Source: Collinsella sp. AM33-4BH (lineage in GTDB: Bacteria; Actinomycetota; Coriobacteriia; Coriobacteriales; Coriobacteriaceae). Taken from it: 56,620 bases of DNA. A program made the translations under genes and the position numbers. Below are positions 45,200 to 52,653 of this stretch, one piece after another. Location of the stretch: the NCBI RefSeq assembly GCF_003469205.1, contig NZ_QSIN01000014.1, positions 1 to 56,620 on the forward strand. Reading direction: 5' to 3'. The notes below the pieces were generated by a model. It was not told the DNA's origin. It saw only the letters and a program-made list of their open reading frames with translations, and did not search any database. Each line of letters starts with the position of its first letter. The stretch's first letter is position 1.

Positions 45200-47032
45200 A
45201 TGGCTCGACTGCACGTAATGGAACGCAGCAACGCTCAGGCCGTCATGGACGACCTGCACGATGCGCTCGGACGTCGTCTGGCGGTGAGTTCGCTCGCCCC
45301 GTGCCCCGTTGAGTTTACGGCAGCGCTCGTCAATCTGTGCTCCACCCAGAGCTGCGGCAAGTGCACGCCCTGCCGCGTGGGCCTGAGCGCGCTGAGCGAC
45401 CTGCTCGCCGATGTGCTCGAGGGCCGCGCCGACGAGTCCACGCTCAACTTGATTGAGCGCACCGCCCGCACCATCTACCTTTCGAGCGACTGCGCCATCG
45501 GCTACGAAGCTGGCGCCATGGCACTCACGGCCATTCACGGCTTCCGCGACGATTTTGAGCACCACATCCGCGAGCACTCCTGTGGCTTTGACCGCGAGGC
45601 CCGCGTCCCGTGCGTCTCGGGCTGCCCGGCGCACGTCGACATTCCCGGCTACATTTCGCTGGTCGAGGCCGGCCGCTATGCCGATGCCGTCAAGGTCATC
45701 CGCAAGAACAACCCGCTGCCGCTCGTCTGCGGCCTGGTGTGCGAGCATCCCTGCGAGATGCACTGTCGCCGTGGCATGGTCGACGACCCCATGAACATCC
45801 TCGCCCTCAAGCGTTTTGCCGTTGAGCACAGTGACCTCAACGACCACAAGCCGCATGTGGTGGACAACACCGGCAAGCGCGTCGCCGTGATCGGCGGCGG
45901 CCCGGCCGGCCTTTCCTGCGCCTACTACCTGGCCGTGATGGGCCACAAGGTGACCATCTTTGAGCAGCGCCACCACCTGGGCGGCATGCTGCGCTATGGC
46001 ATTCCCAGCTACCGTCTGCCGCGCGAGCGCCTGCAGGCCGAGATCGACTGGATCTTGAGCGCCGGCATCGACGTTGAGCTCGATCACTCCGTCAACGGCG
46101 AGGAGCTCGCCCGTCTGCGCGACGAGTTTGATGCCGTCTACCTGGCCATCGGTGCCCATAGCGACAAGAAGCTCGGCCTTCCGGGCGAAGAGGCGCCCGG
46201 CGTGGAGTCGGCCGTCAAGATGCTGCGCGCCATCGGTGACGACGAGCTGCCCGACCTGAGCGGCCAGCGCGTGTGCGTCATCGGCGGCGGCAACGTTGCC
46301 ATGGACGTGGCTCGCTCTGCCGTGCGCTGCGGTGCCGAAAAGGTGAGCATTGTCTACCGCCGCCGCATCTGCGATATGACGGCTCAGGACGCCGAGATTG
46401 CCGGTGCCCAGGCCGAGGGCTGCGAGGTTCTGGAGCTGACGGCGCCGCTCGCCATCGAGACGGGCGAGGACGGTCGCGTGAGCGGCCTGCGCGTGCAGCC
46501 GCAGATTATCGGCGAGCCCCGTCGCGGTCGTCCGGCCCCGCGTGCCGCCGCCACGTCCGAGCAGGTCATTCCCTGCGAGCGCGTGTTCGTGGCCATTGGC
46601 CAGGACATCGATTCCAAGCCGTTTGAGGAGATGGGCATTGCCTGCAAGTGGGGCTGCGTGGTCACCGATTCGGACGGCGCCGTGCCCAACTTCGATGGCC
46701 TCTTTAGCGGCGGCGACTGCCAGACCGGCCCCGCTACCGTCATCCGCGCCATCAATGCCGGCCGCGTGGCTTCGGCAAACATCGACCGCTATCTGGGCTT
46801 CGACCACAAGATTAAGCTTGAGGTCGAGCTGCCGACCGTCCAGTTTAAGGGTAAGCACGAGTGCGGCCGCTGCGAGCTGGGCGAGCGCGAGGCCGGCGAG
46901 CGTATTCACGATTGGAATCTGGTCGAGCAAGGTCTTACCGAGCAGGAGGCACACCAGGAGGCGAGCCGCTGCCTGCGTTGCGATCACTTTGGCTTTGGCG
47001 CGTTCCGCGGAGGGAGGAACCTGGAATGGTAG
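45200..47032 (+). CDS. NuoF/GltD-like FAD and iron-sulfur oxidoreductase, hydrogenase partner
   Basis: The 610-residue product starts at ATG 45200 after GAGAGGGG. Residues ~30-125 resemble the C-terminal iron-sulfur domain of NuoF (CSTQSCGKCTPCRVGLSALSD, later SDCAIG), one [4Fe-4S] cluster. Residues ~135-580 are GltD-like: the CVSGCPAHVDIPGY iron-sulfur domain, FAD site VAVIGGGPAGLSCAYYLAVMG, and NAD(P)H site VCVIGGGNVAMDVARSA. It lacks the NuoF FMN domain. An overlap with hydA (7 bp) indicates one operon, so it likely exchanges electrons between NAD(P)H and the [FeFe] hydrogenase or ferredoxin. Similar fusions occur with electron-bifurcating complexes of anaerobes. Confidence 0.85.
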   Translation: MARLHVMERSNAQAVMDDLHDALGRRLAVSSLAPCPVEFTAALVNLCSTQSCGKCTPCRVGLSALSDLLADVLEGRADESTLNLIERTARTIYLSSDCAIGYEAGAMALTAIHGFRDDFEHHIREHSCGFDREARVPCVSGCPAHVDIPGYISLVEAGRYADAVKVIRKNNPLPLVCGLVCEHPCEMHCRRGMVDDPMNILALKRFAVEHSDLNDHKPHVVDNTGKRVAVIGGGPAGLSCAYYLAVMGHKVTIFEQRHHLGGMLRYGIPSYRLPRERLQAEIDWILSAGIDVELDHSVNGEELARLRDEFDAVYLAIGAHSDKKLGLPGEEAPGVESAVKMLRAIGDDELPDLSGQRVCVIGGGNVAMDVARSAVRCGAEKVSIVYRRRICDMTAQDAEIAGAQAEGCEVLELTAPLAIETGEDGRVSGLRVQPQIIGEPRRGRPAPRAAATSEQVIPCERVFVAIGQDIDSKPFEEMGIACKWGCVVTDSDGAVPNFDGLFSGGDCQTGPATVIRAINAGRVASANIDRYLGFDHKIKLEVELPTVQFKGKHECGRCELGEREAGERIHDWNLVEQGLTEQEAHQEASRCLRCDHFGFGAFRGGRNLEW

Positions 47033-48837
47033 AGCCCAACAAAACCACCGTCAGTGACAACACCGAAAACGGAGCGCACAATATGGCCAAGCTCACTATC
47101 GATAATTGCGAGGTCGTGGTGTCCGAGCGCACCACGATCCTGGATGCAGCCAAGTCCGTCGGCATCCAGATTCCCACCCTATGCTATCTGCGCGATCTGA
47201 ACGAGATCGGCGGCTGCCGCGTGTGCGTGGTCGAGGTTGAGGGCTGTGATCAGCTGGTTGCCGCCTGCAACAACTACGTGCTCGACGGCATGGTGGTCCA
47301 CACCAACAGTCCCAAGGCCCGCGAGGCCCGTCGCACCAACGTGCAGCTGCTGCTGTCCCAGCACGATTCGCAGTGCACGAGCTGCGTGCGCAGCGGCAAC
47401 TGCAACCTGCAGACCATCGCCAACGACCTGGGCATTTTCTATCTGCCGTATCAAAGGCATTTGGCGGGCGAGGGCTGGGATTTCGATTTTCCCATCATCC
47501 GCGAAAACGACAAGTGCATTAAATGCATGCGCTGCATCAAGGTGTGCGAGAGCGTGCAGGGCCTGGGGATTTGGGACCTGACCAACCGCGCCACGCATAC
47601 CGCCGTGGGTACCCGCGGGCGCGCACCGATCGGCAAGACCGATTGCGTCGCGTGCGGCCAGTGCATTACGCATTGCCCGACGGGCGCACTGCGCGAGCGC
47701 GACGATACCGAGACCGTGTTTGACGCGCTCGCCGATCCCGACAAGATCGTGGTGGTGCAGATCGCGCCGGCCGTGCGTAGCGCTTGGGGCGAGGAACTCG
47801 GCATTCCGCGCGAGGAGGCTACCGTCGAGCGCCTGGCTTGCGTGCTGCGTCGCGCGGGCTTTGAATACGTGTTCGATACCGATTTCTCGGCCGACCTCAC
47901 CATTATGGAGGAGGGCTCCGAGCTGCTCGGGCGCCTGGGCGCCGCCGCCAAGGGCGAAGGTGACAGCCGCGGCTGGCCCATGTTTACGAGCTGCTGCCCG
48001 GGTTGGGTTCGCTTTGTGAAGGCGCGTTATCCGGAGTTTGTCGACAGCCTGTCCACGTCCAAGTCGCCGCAGCAGATGTTCGGCGCCATCGCCAAGACCT
48101 ACTACGCCAAGGTGCTGGGCGTGGAGCCCGAGCGTCTGTTCGTGGTGTCCGTTATGCCGTGCACGGCCAAGAAGGCCGAGTGCGCGCTGCCGAGCATGAT
48201 GGGCGAGGGCGGCGCGCCCGATGTGGACGTTGCGCTGACGGTGCGCGAGATGGTGCGCATGATCCGCGCGAGCCACGTGAGCGTGGACACGCTGGTTGAG
48301 GAGCCGCTCGATACGCCGCTGGGCTTTGGCACGGGCGCGGGTGTGATCTTTGGCGCCACGGGCGGCGTGATGGAGGCCGCCGTGCGCTCGGCCTATTACC
48401 TGGTGACGGGCAAGAACCCCGACGCCGACTTCTTTACCGAGATGCGTGGGCTCGACGGTTGGAAGGAAGCCATGGCCGATATCGATGGCACCAAGGTGCG
48501 CGTCGCCGTGGCGCACGGGCTGGGCAACGCCGCCCGCCTGCTCGATGCGATTCGCGACGGCCGTGCGAGCTATGACTTCGTCGAGGTCATGGCGTGTCCG
48601 GGCGGCTGCGTCGGTGGCGGTGGCCAGCCCATCCATGACGGCTGCGAGCTGGCGGCAGAGCGTGGCCAGGTTCTTTGGGACCTCGATGCGGCAGCGGACA
48701 TTCGCTTCTCGCACGAGAATCCCGATGTTCAGGCATGCTATCGCGAGTTCTTGGGTGCGCCGCTCTCGCCGCTGGCCGAGGAGTTGCTGCACACTGACCA
48801 CCACGCCTGGACGATGCCTAACGAAGGGATGTGCTAA
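47026..48837 (+). CDS. hydA: [FeFe] hydrogenase, group A, multi-cluster
   Basis: The 603-residue enzyme makes or uses H2. ATG 47026 overlaps the previous stop, with GGAGGGAGG ahead; an ATG at 47083 is a weaker choice. The N-terminal domain carries a [2Fe-2S] site (PTLCYLRD, GGCRVCVVEVEGC, ACNN), a His-ligated [4Fe-4S] (HDSQCTSCVRSGNC), and two [4Fe-4S] motifs (CIKCMRCIKVCESVQ, CVACGQCITHCPTG). The H-cluster domain has all three signatures: TSCCPGW (~319), MPCTAKKAE (~377), and MACPGGCVGGGGQP (~522). This is the M3-type layout. Maturation genes hydE, hydF, hydG are not in the window. Confidence 0.96.
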   Translation: MVEPNKTTVSDNTENGAHNMAKLTIDNCEVVVSERTTILDAAKSVGIQIPTLCYLRDLNEIGGCRVCVVEVEGCDQLVAACNNYVLDGMVVHTNSPKAREARRTNVQLLLSQHDSQCTSCVRSGNCNLQTIANDLGIFYLPYQRHLAGEGWDFDFPIIRENDKCIKCMRCIKVCESVQGLGIWDLTNRATHTAVGTRGRAPIGKTDCVACGQCITHCPTGALRERDDTETVFDALADPDKIVVVQIAPAVRSAWGEELGIPREEATVERLACVLRRAGFEYVFDTDFSADLTIMEEGSELLGRLGAAAKGEGDSRGWPMFTSCCPGWVRFVKARYPEFVDSLSTSKSPQQMFGAIAKTYYAKVLGVEPERLFVVSVMPCTAKKAECALPSMMGEGGAPDVDVALTVREMVRMIRASHVSVDTLVEEPLDTPLGFGTGAGVIFGATGGVMEAAVRSAYYLVTGKNPDADFFTEMRGLDGWKEAMADIDGTKVRVAVAHGLGNAARLLDAIRDGRASYDFVEVMACPGGCVGGGGQPIHDGCELAAERGQVLWDLDAAADIRFSHENPDVQACYREFLGAPLSPLAEELLHTDHHAWTMPNEGMC

Positions 48838-48839
48838 CG

Positions 48840-49898
48840 ATGCGCGCGTTTGAATTTGAGCTTTCGCGCCGAGGGTTTGCCTCGGCGCTTGCCGCGGGCG
48901 CGCTGTCGCTTGCGTTGGCCGGCTGCAGCGGCGGGGCTGCGGGGGCGGGGTCTTCTGCGGGTTCGGCTGCTGGGTCTGCGGCGAGTGGCGCTGCCGCTGA
49001 GTCGGTCGAGGTGCGCGTTGCCTCGCTCAAGGGACCGACATCGATCGGCCTGGTGCAGTTTATGGACCAGGCGGCACATGACGAGATGCATAACGAGTTC
49101 GACTTTGCGATCAGCGCCGCTGCCGACGAGATCGTGCCCAAGGTCATTCAGGGCGATGTCGATATTGCCCTGGTGCCCGCCAACGTGGCGAGCGTGCTCT
49201 ACAACAAGACCGAGGGCGCGGTGCAGGTCATCGACATCAATACGCTCGGCGTGCTGAGCGTGGTGACGGGCGACGCGGGCGTGACCTCGTTTGCCGACCT
49301 GGCGGGCCGCACCGTCTATATGACGGGCAAGGGCACAACGCCCGAGTACGTCATGAACTATCTGCTGGAGCGCGCAGGTCTGACTGGCCAGGTGGCGCTT
49401 GAGTTTAAGAGCGAACCCACCGAGGTGCTGTCGGCCCTGCTTGCCGACCCGTCCGCCGTGGGCGTGCTGCCGGAGCCATTCAAGACCGCTGCCATCGCCA
49501 AGAGCGAGGGCAAGCTGTCGGCACCGGTGAGCCTGACCGATGTGTGGGACGAGCTCGCGGGTGACACGGGCTCCCGTTTGCTGACGGGCGTGACCGTGGT
49601 GCGCCGTGCCTTTGCCGAGGAGCATCCCGAGGCTGTGGCGGAGTTCTTAAGCTGCCATGCGGCGAGCGTTGAGGCCGTAAACGCGGCACCGGCGGACTGG
49701 GCTCAAGCGGTGGTCGATGCGGGTATCGTCGATAACGCCACGATTGCCGAAAAGGCGATTCCCGGGTGCATGCTCGTGTGCCAGACGGGGAAAGATATGA
49801 AGGCGGCGCTCGGTGGGTACCTACAGGTGCTGGCCGATGCGGACGCGAGCGCCGTGGGCGGTAAGCTTCCGGCTGACGATTTCTACTACATGGAGTAG
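48840..49898 (+). CDS. Tat-type lipoprotein, NMT1/TauA-like substrate-binding protein
   Basis: The 352-residue product starts at ATG 48840 with CGAAGGGA ahead, three bases after the hydA stop. The signal has the twin-arginine pattern LSRRGFASAL and a lipobox LSLALAGC, so it is exported folded and lipid-anchored. A Gly/Ala/Ser linker follows. The binding domain has the periplasmic-binding type II fold of the NMT1/TauA/SsuA group (VRVASLKGPTSIGLVQFMD, IVPKVIQGDVDIALVPANVASVLYN, VLSVVTGDAGVTSFADLAGRTVYMTGKGT). The ligand cannot be read. Its position behind hydA and before the ABC protein ties it to the transporter. Confidence 0.85.
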   Translation: MRAFEFELSRRGFASALAAGALSLALAGCSGGAAGAGSSAGSAAGSAASGAAAESVEVRVASLKGPTSIGLVQFMDQAAHDEMHNEFDFAISAAADEIVPKVIQGDVDIALVPANVASVLYNKTEGAVQVIDINTLGVLSVVTGDAGVTSFADLAGRTVYMTGKGTTPEYVMNYLLERAGLTGQVALEFKSEPTEVLSALLADPSAVGVLPEPFKTAAIAKSEGKLSAPVSLTDVWDELAGDTGSRLLTGVTVVRRAFAEEHPEAVAEFLSCHAASVEAVNAAPADWAQAVVDAGIVDNATIAEKAIPGCMLVCQTGKDMKAALGGYLQVLADADASAVGGKLPADDFYYME

Positions 49899-49901
49899 CT
49901 C

Positions 49902-51281
49902 GTGCGTGCGTTTGCTCGACAAATGACTGAGCGTGCGAAGGCGGTGGCGGCAGTAGGTGCCGTCGCCGCCTTTTGGCTTGCCGTGTGGATCTTTGCGGCG
50001 TCGCTGGTGGCGCAGCCGTTGATTTTGCCGGGGCCGGGCGCTGTTGTGATGGCGTTGCTGCGGCTGGTATGCGATGCCGGCACGTGGGTGATTCTGGTGG
50101 GCTCGGGCGCGCGAATTTTGGGCGGATTGGCGCTCGCTGTGGCATGCGGTGGCGTGCTGGCGGGAGTATCGGTGCGGTCGCGGGCGTTTGCCCGCTTGGT
50201 GGCGCCGGCGCTTTCGTTTGTTAAGGCGACGCCGGTTGCCTGTGTGGTGGTCCTGCTGCTTATTTGGTTGGGGTCGGCGCGCGTGAGCATCGCGGCGGTC
50301 TTTTTGATGGCACTGTCGGGCGTTTATTTCTCACTGGTCGAGGGTCTGGCGCAAGTGGACAAACCGCTGGAGCAGATGTTTCGCCTGCATGGCGTACGGG
50401 GTTGGCGCCTGTTTTGCGCCCATACCTGGCGCGAAGTCCTGCCGTTTGTGCTTTCGTGCGCGCGTGCCGTGATTGGCATGAGCTGGAAGGCCGGCGTGGC
50501 AGCCGAGCTCATCGGCATGGCGACGGGCACCGTGGGCGAGCGCATCTATCAGGCGAAGCTGCTCATCGAGACGGCTGACCTGCTGGCGTGGACCGTGTTG
50601 GTCGTGGCGGCATCGTGGGCATGCGAGCGTGTGCTGGTGTGGTTGCTGCGGGCTTCGGGGCCCGCGGCGTGGCGTGCTGCCGTGCGGGCACATGGGCGTG
50701 GTACTCGCGGGCGTTCGGGCGACCCTGCTGGCGCCGGCGCTGCGGCGGAGCTTGCGCTTGCCGTGGGCGATCGTGCGCCCTGGGCGCCGGCGCTCGACGG
50801 TTTGGAACTCAACGTGCCCGTGGGTGGGCGTATCTGTGTGATGGGCGCTTCGGGCATGGGCAAGTCGACGCTGCTTGCGCTGGCGGCGGGGGAGTGCACG
50901 CCGTGTTCCATGGTGTTTCAGGATGTTCGCCTGGTCGAGGACGTCTCTGCCCTGGATAACGTGCTGGTGTGCGCCGACGCGCGCGTGGATGCCTCGAGTG
51001 CCGCAGCTCTGTTGCGCTTGCTGGTGCCGGGGGTCGATGTGCATGCTCGCGTGGCCGAGCTTTCGGGCGGGCAGCGCCGCCGTGTCGAGATCGCCCGCGC
51101 CCTGCTGTGCTCGGGCGACGCGGTGATTCTGGACGAGCCCTTTACCGGTCTAGATACCGCTGCGCGCGACGCATGCGCCAAGGTCGTGCTCGACTTGCTC
51201 GACGGTCGCATGCTGTTGCTTGCCACACACGATGCCGTCGACGCTCGGGCCCTCAATATCTCGTACATCATCACGCTCTAA
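49902..51281 (+). CDS. one-piece ABC importer: permease fused to ATPase
   Basis: The 459-residue product starts at GTG 49902, three bases after the lipoprotein gene. Residues ~15-250 are a permease of the SsuC/TauC kind (membrane helices, RLHGVRGWRLFCAHTWREVLPF coupling loop region with the EAA-type motif). Residues ~285-459 are an ABC ATPase: Walker A GASGMGKST (~314), Q-loop VFQDVRLVEDVS, signature LSGGQRRRVEIARALL (~387), Walker B AVILDEPFTG (~407), and switch His in LATHDA. Separate genes are the norm for this family. A linker of ~35 residues rich in Arg/Gly/Ala joins them. No stop or shift lies between, so the fusion is real in this sequence. Confidence 0.88.
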   Translation: MRAFARQMTERAKAVAAVGAVAAFWLAVWIFAASLVAQPLILPGPGAVVMALLRLVCDAGTWVILVGSGARILGGLALAVACGGVLAGVSVRSRAFARLVAPALSFVKATPVACVVVLLLIWLGSARVSIAAVFLMALSGVYFSLVEGLAQVDKPLEQMFRLHGVRGWRLFCAHTWREVLPFVLSCARAVIGMSWKAGVAAELIGMATGTVGERIYQAKLLIETADLLAWTVLVVAASWACERVLVWLLRASGPAAWRAAVRAHGRGTRGRSGDPAGAGAAAELALAVGDRAPWAPALDGLELNVPVGGRICVMGASGMGKSTLLALAAGECTPCSMVFQDVRLVEDVSALDNVLVCADARVDASSAAALLRLLVPGVDVHARVAELSGGQRRRVEIARALLCSGDAVILDEPFTGLDTAARDACAKVVLDLLDGRMLLLATHDAVDARALNISYIITL

Positions 51282-51403
51282 CTACTAACTCAGCAACAAA
51301 ATGATCCGTTTTCTTCCGTCTCCATGGGGTCGGGTATGGTATTCTATCTGCGGGGTAATACTTAGGTATACCAAGTAATACCAACGCCGTAGAAACAAAC
51401 TCC

Positions 51404-51462
51404 AGATGCGGGCCAATCGGGTTGCCTTCACAGCCCGTCGCTCAGCCGCGTGGCCCGCATCT
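51404..51462. repeat. hairpin with perfect 12-bp arms in the relB leader
   Basis: AGATGCGGGCCA (51404-51415) and its exact complement (51451-51462) flank 35 nt with an inner CGGG/CCCG pairing. It lies in the leader of the RelB-like gene. Just upstream (51363-51373) GGTATACC with flanking ACTT/AAGT forms an operator-like dyad that may be the antitoxin's own binding site. Confidence 0.5.
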
Positions 51463-51496
51463 ATCCGCACCACCGTCGTTTCAAAAAGGAAGCGCC

Positions 51497-51718
51497 ATGG
51501 CAGAACACATGACCCCGGTTGTCGCGAAGGTCTTGCCCGAGGAGAAGGCGGCCTTCGTGGCGGCAACCCAACTCGTGGGCACCACGCCGTCCAACGCCAT
51601 CCGCATGTTTATCGCCGCCTTCAATCGCTGCGGCACCTTTCCGTTCGACATCTCGCCCAACGGGGCCTTTGGCAAAGACTGTCCCCAACAACTAGTCGTT
51701 GAAGAACGTCCCCAATGA
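51497..51718 (+). CDS. RelB/DinJ-type antitoxin with repeat-derived end, no toxin partner
   Basis: The 73-residue product starts at ATG 51497 after AAAAGGAAG. MAEHMTPVVAKVLPEEKAAF and AATQLVGTTPSNAIRMFIAAF are the ribbon-helix-helix DNA-binding region of the RelB/DinJ family. The last ~16 codons (from FGKDCPQQ) run through the REP-like element at 51684-51730 and end at TGA inside it. In a normal locus a RelE/YafQ toxin gene would follow; here a CPBP protease gene does. The gene appears to have lost its original 3' end and its toxin by insertion of the repeat. Whether it still binds DNA is open. Confidence 0.75.
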   Translation: MAEHMTPVVAKVLPEEKAAFVAATQLVGTTPSNAIRMFIAAFNRCGTFPFDISPNGAFGKDCPQQLVVEERPQ

Positions 51719-51730
51719 CTAGTCGTTGGG
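51684..51730. repeat. REP-like element, two CCCAAYRACTAGTCGTTG copies
   Basis: Copies at 51684-51701 and 51711-51730; the second is a near-perfect palindrome centred on CTAG. The same motif in split form is at 27991-28029. It overlaps the end of the RelB-like gene. Confidence 0.6.
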
Positions 51731-51741
51731 AGGAGGTCGGC

Positions 51742-52653
51742 ATGCTCAATGCGCTGGTTTGGGCGCTTGCCTGTTTTGGCGTCGTCGCTGCCGATATTGT
51801 CCTGAGCATGGTTTTGTTCTCCGTGCTGGACATCGTGTCGGCGCTGACGGGTTTCCCGATCGACAACCTCGATATTCAATGGTTTCAAGCCGTCGCTCAG
51901 ACGGCGTCGTTTTTGATGGCGCTGCTATGGTGGCGTTATTTGTGGCCGCGGTCGTTTATCGCGCGCTGGCAAGGTGAGCGTCCGCTTGGCGGGGGAGTGC
52001 GTAGCGCGTGGAAGCGCATTGCCTGCGTTATCGTGATCGGCTTGGCACTGCAGGTGGTCGTTGGCTACGTGACCGACGCCGTACTGTCATTGTTGCCCGA
52101 GGTCGCGGCCGATTACAGTGAACTTGTCGAGGAAACAGGCATGGGCGACACCAGCTATCTCGCCGTCCTGACTACGGTGCTCGGCGCTCCGTTTTGCGAG
52201 GAGCTGCTGGTGCGCGGCATCATTTTTGAGTTTTCGCTCCGAGCATTTAACCCGCAGTGCCGCCCACTTTGGAAGCGCCGACGTCTCGTGCGACCGCAAG
52301 ACGGCGCCATGGTGCCCTGGGCGGCCCCGAGTACCTGGGGTATCGCCGCGGCGATTGTGCTGCAGGCGGCAATCTTCGGCTTTATGCACATGAATTGGGT
52401 ACAGGGCTGCTATGCGGGTGCCGCCGGCCTCATCTTTGGCTGGGTGCTCGTGACGACCGGAAAGCTCCGCTACACGATCCTGCTGCACTTTGCCTTTAAT
52501 GCCGGCTCGTACCTCATGGGCCTGCTATGGTTTGTGAACACGCCGCTCGACGCGGTAGCCACGGTCGCTATCGCCGGCGTCGTCCTCGTTGAGGCAATGC
52601 GCTCGCTGCGCCACGCGTGTGGGATGGACGCAGCGAGCGCACCACTGCCCTAG
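51742..52653 (+). CDS. CPBP-family intramembrane metalloprotease
   Basis: The 303-residue membrane protein starts at ATG 51742 after GGGAGGAGG. It has about eight hydrophobic segments and the CPBP (Rce1/Abi) signature: CEELLVRGIIFEF with the paired Glu and Arg, FGFMHMNW with the His, and HFAFNAGSY with the second His and Asn. These form a zinc-free or metal glutamyl protease site in the membrane. In Gram-positives such proteins act in bacteriocin self-immunity or protein processing. No bacteriocin gene is adjacent. It shares its stop region with the convergent ygiQ gene (CTAG, 52650-52653). Confidence 0.9.
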   Translation: MLNALVWALACFGVVAADIVLSMVLFSVLDIVSALTGFPIDNLDIQWFQAVAQTASFLMALLWWRYLWPRSFIARWQGERPLGGGVRSAWKRIACVIVIGLALQVVVGYVTDAVLSLLPEVAADYSELVEETGMGDTSYLAVLTTVLGAPFCEELLVRGIIFEFSLRAFNPQCRPLWKRRRLVRPQDGAMVPWAAPSTWGIAAAIVLQAAIFGFMHMNWVQGCYAGAAGLIFGWVLVTTGKLRYTILLHFAFNAGSYLMGLLWFVNTPLDAVATVAIAGVVLVEAMRSLRHACGMDAASAPLP

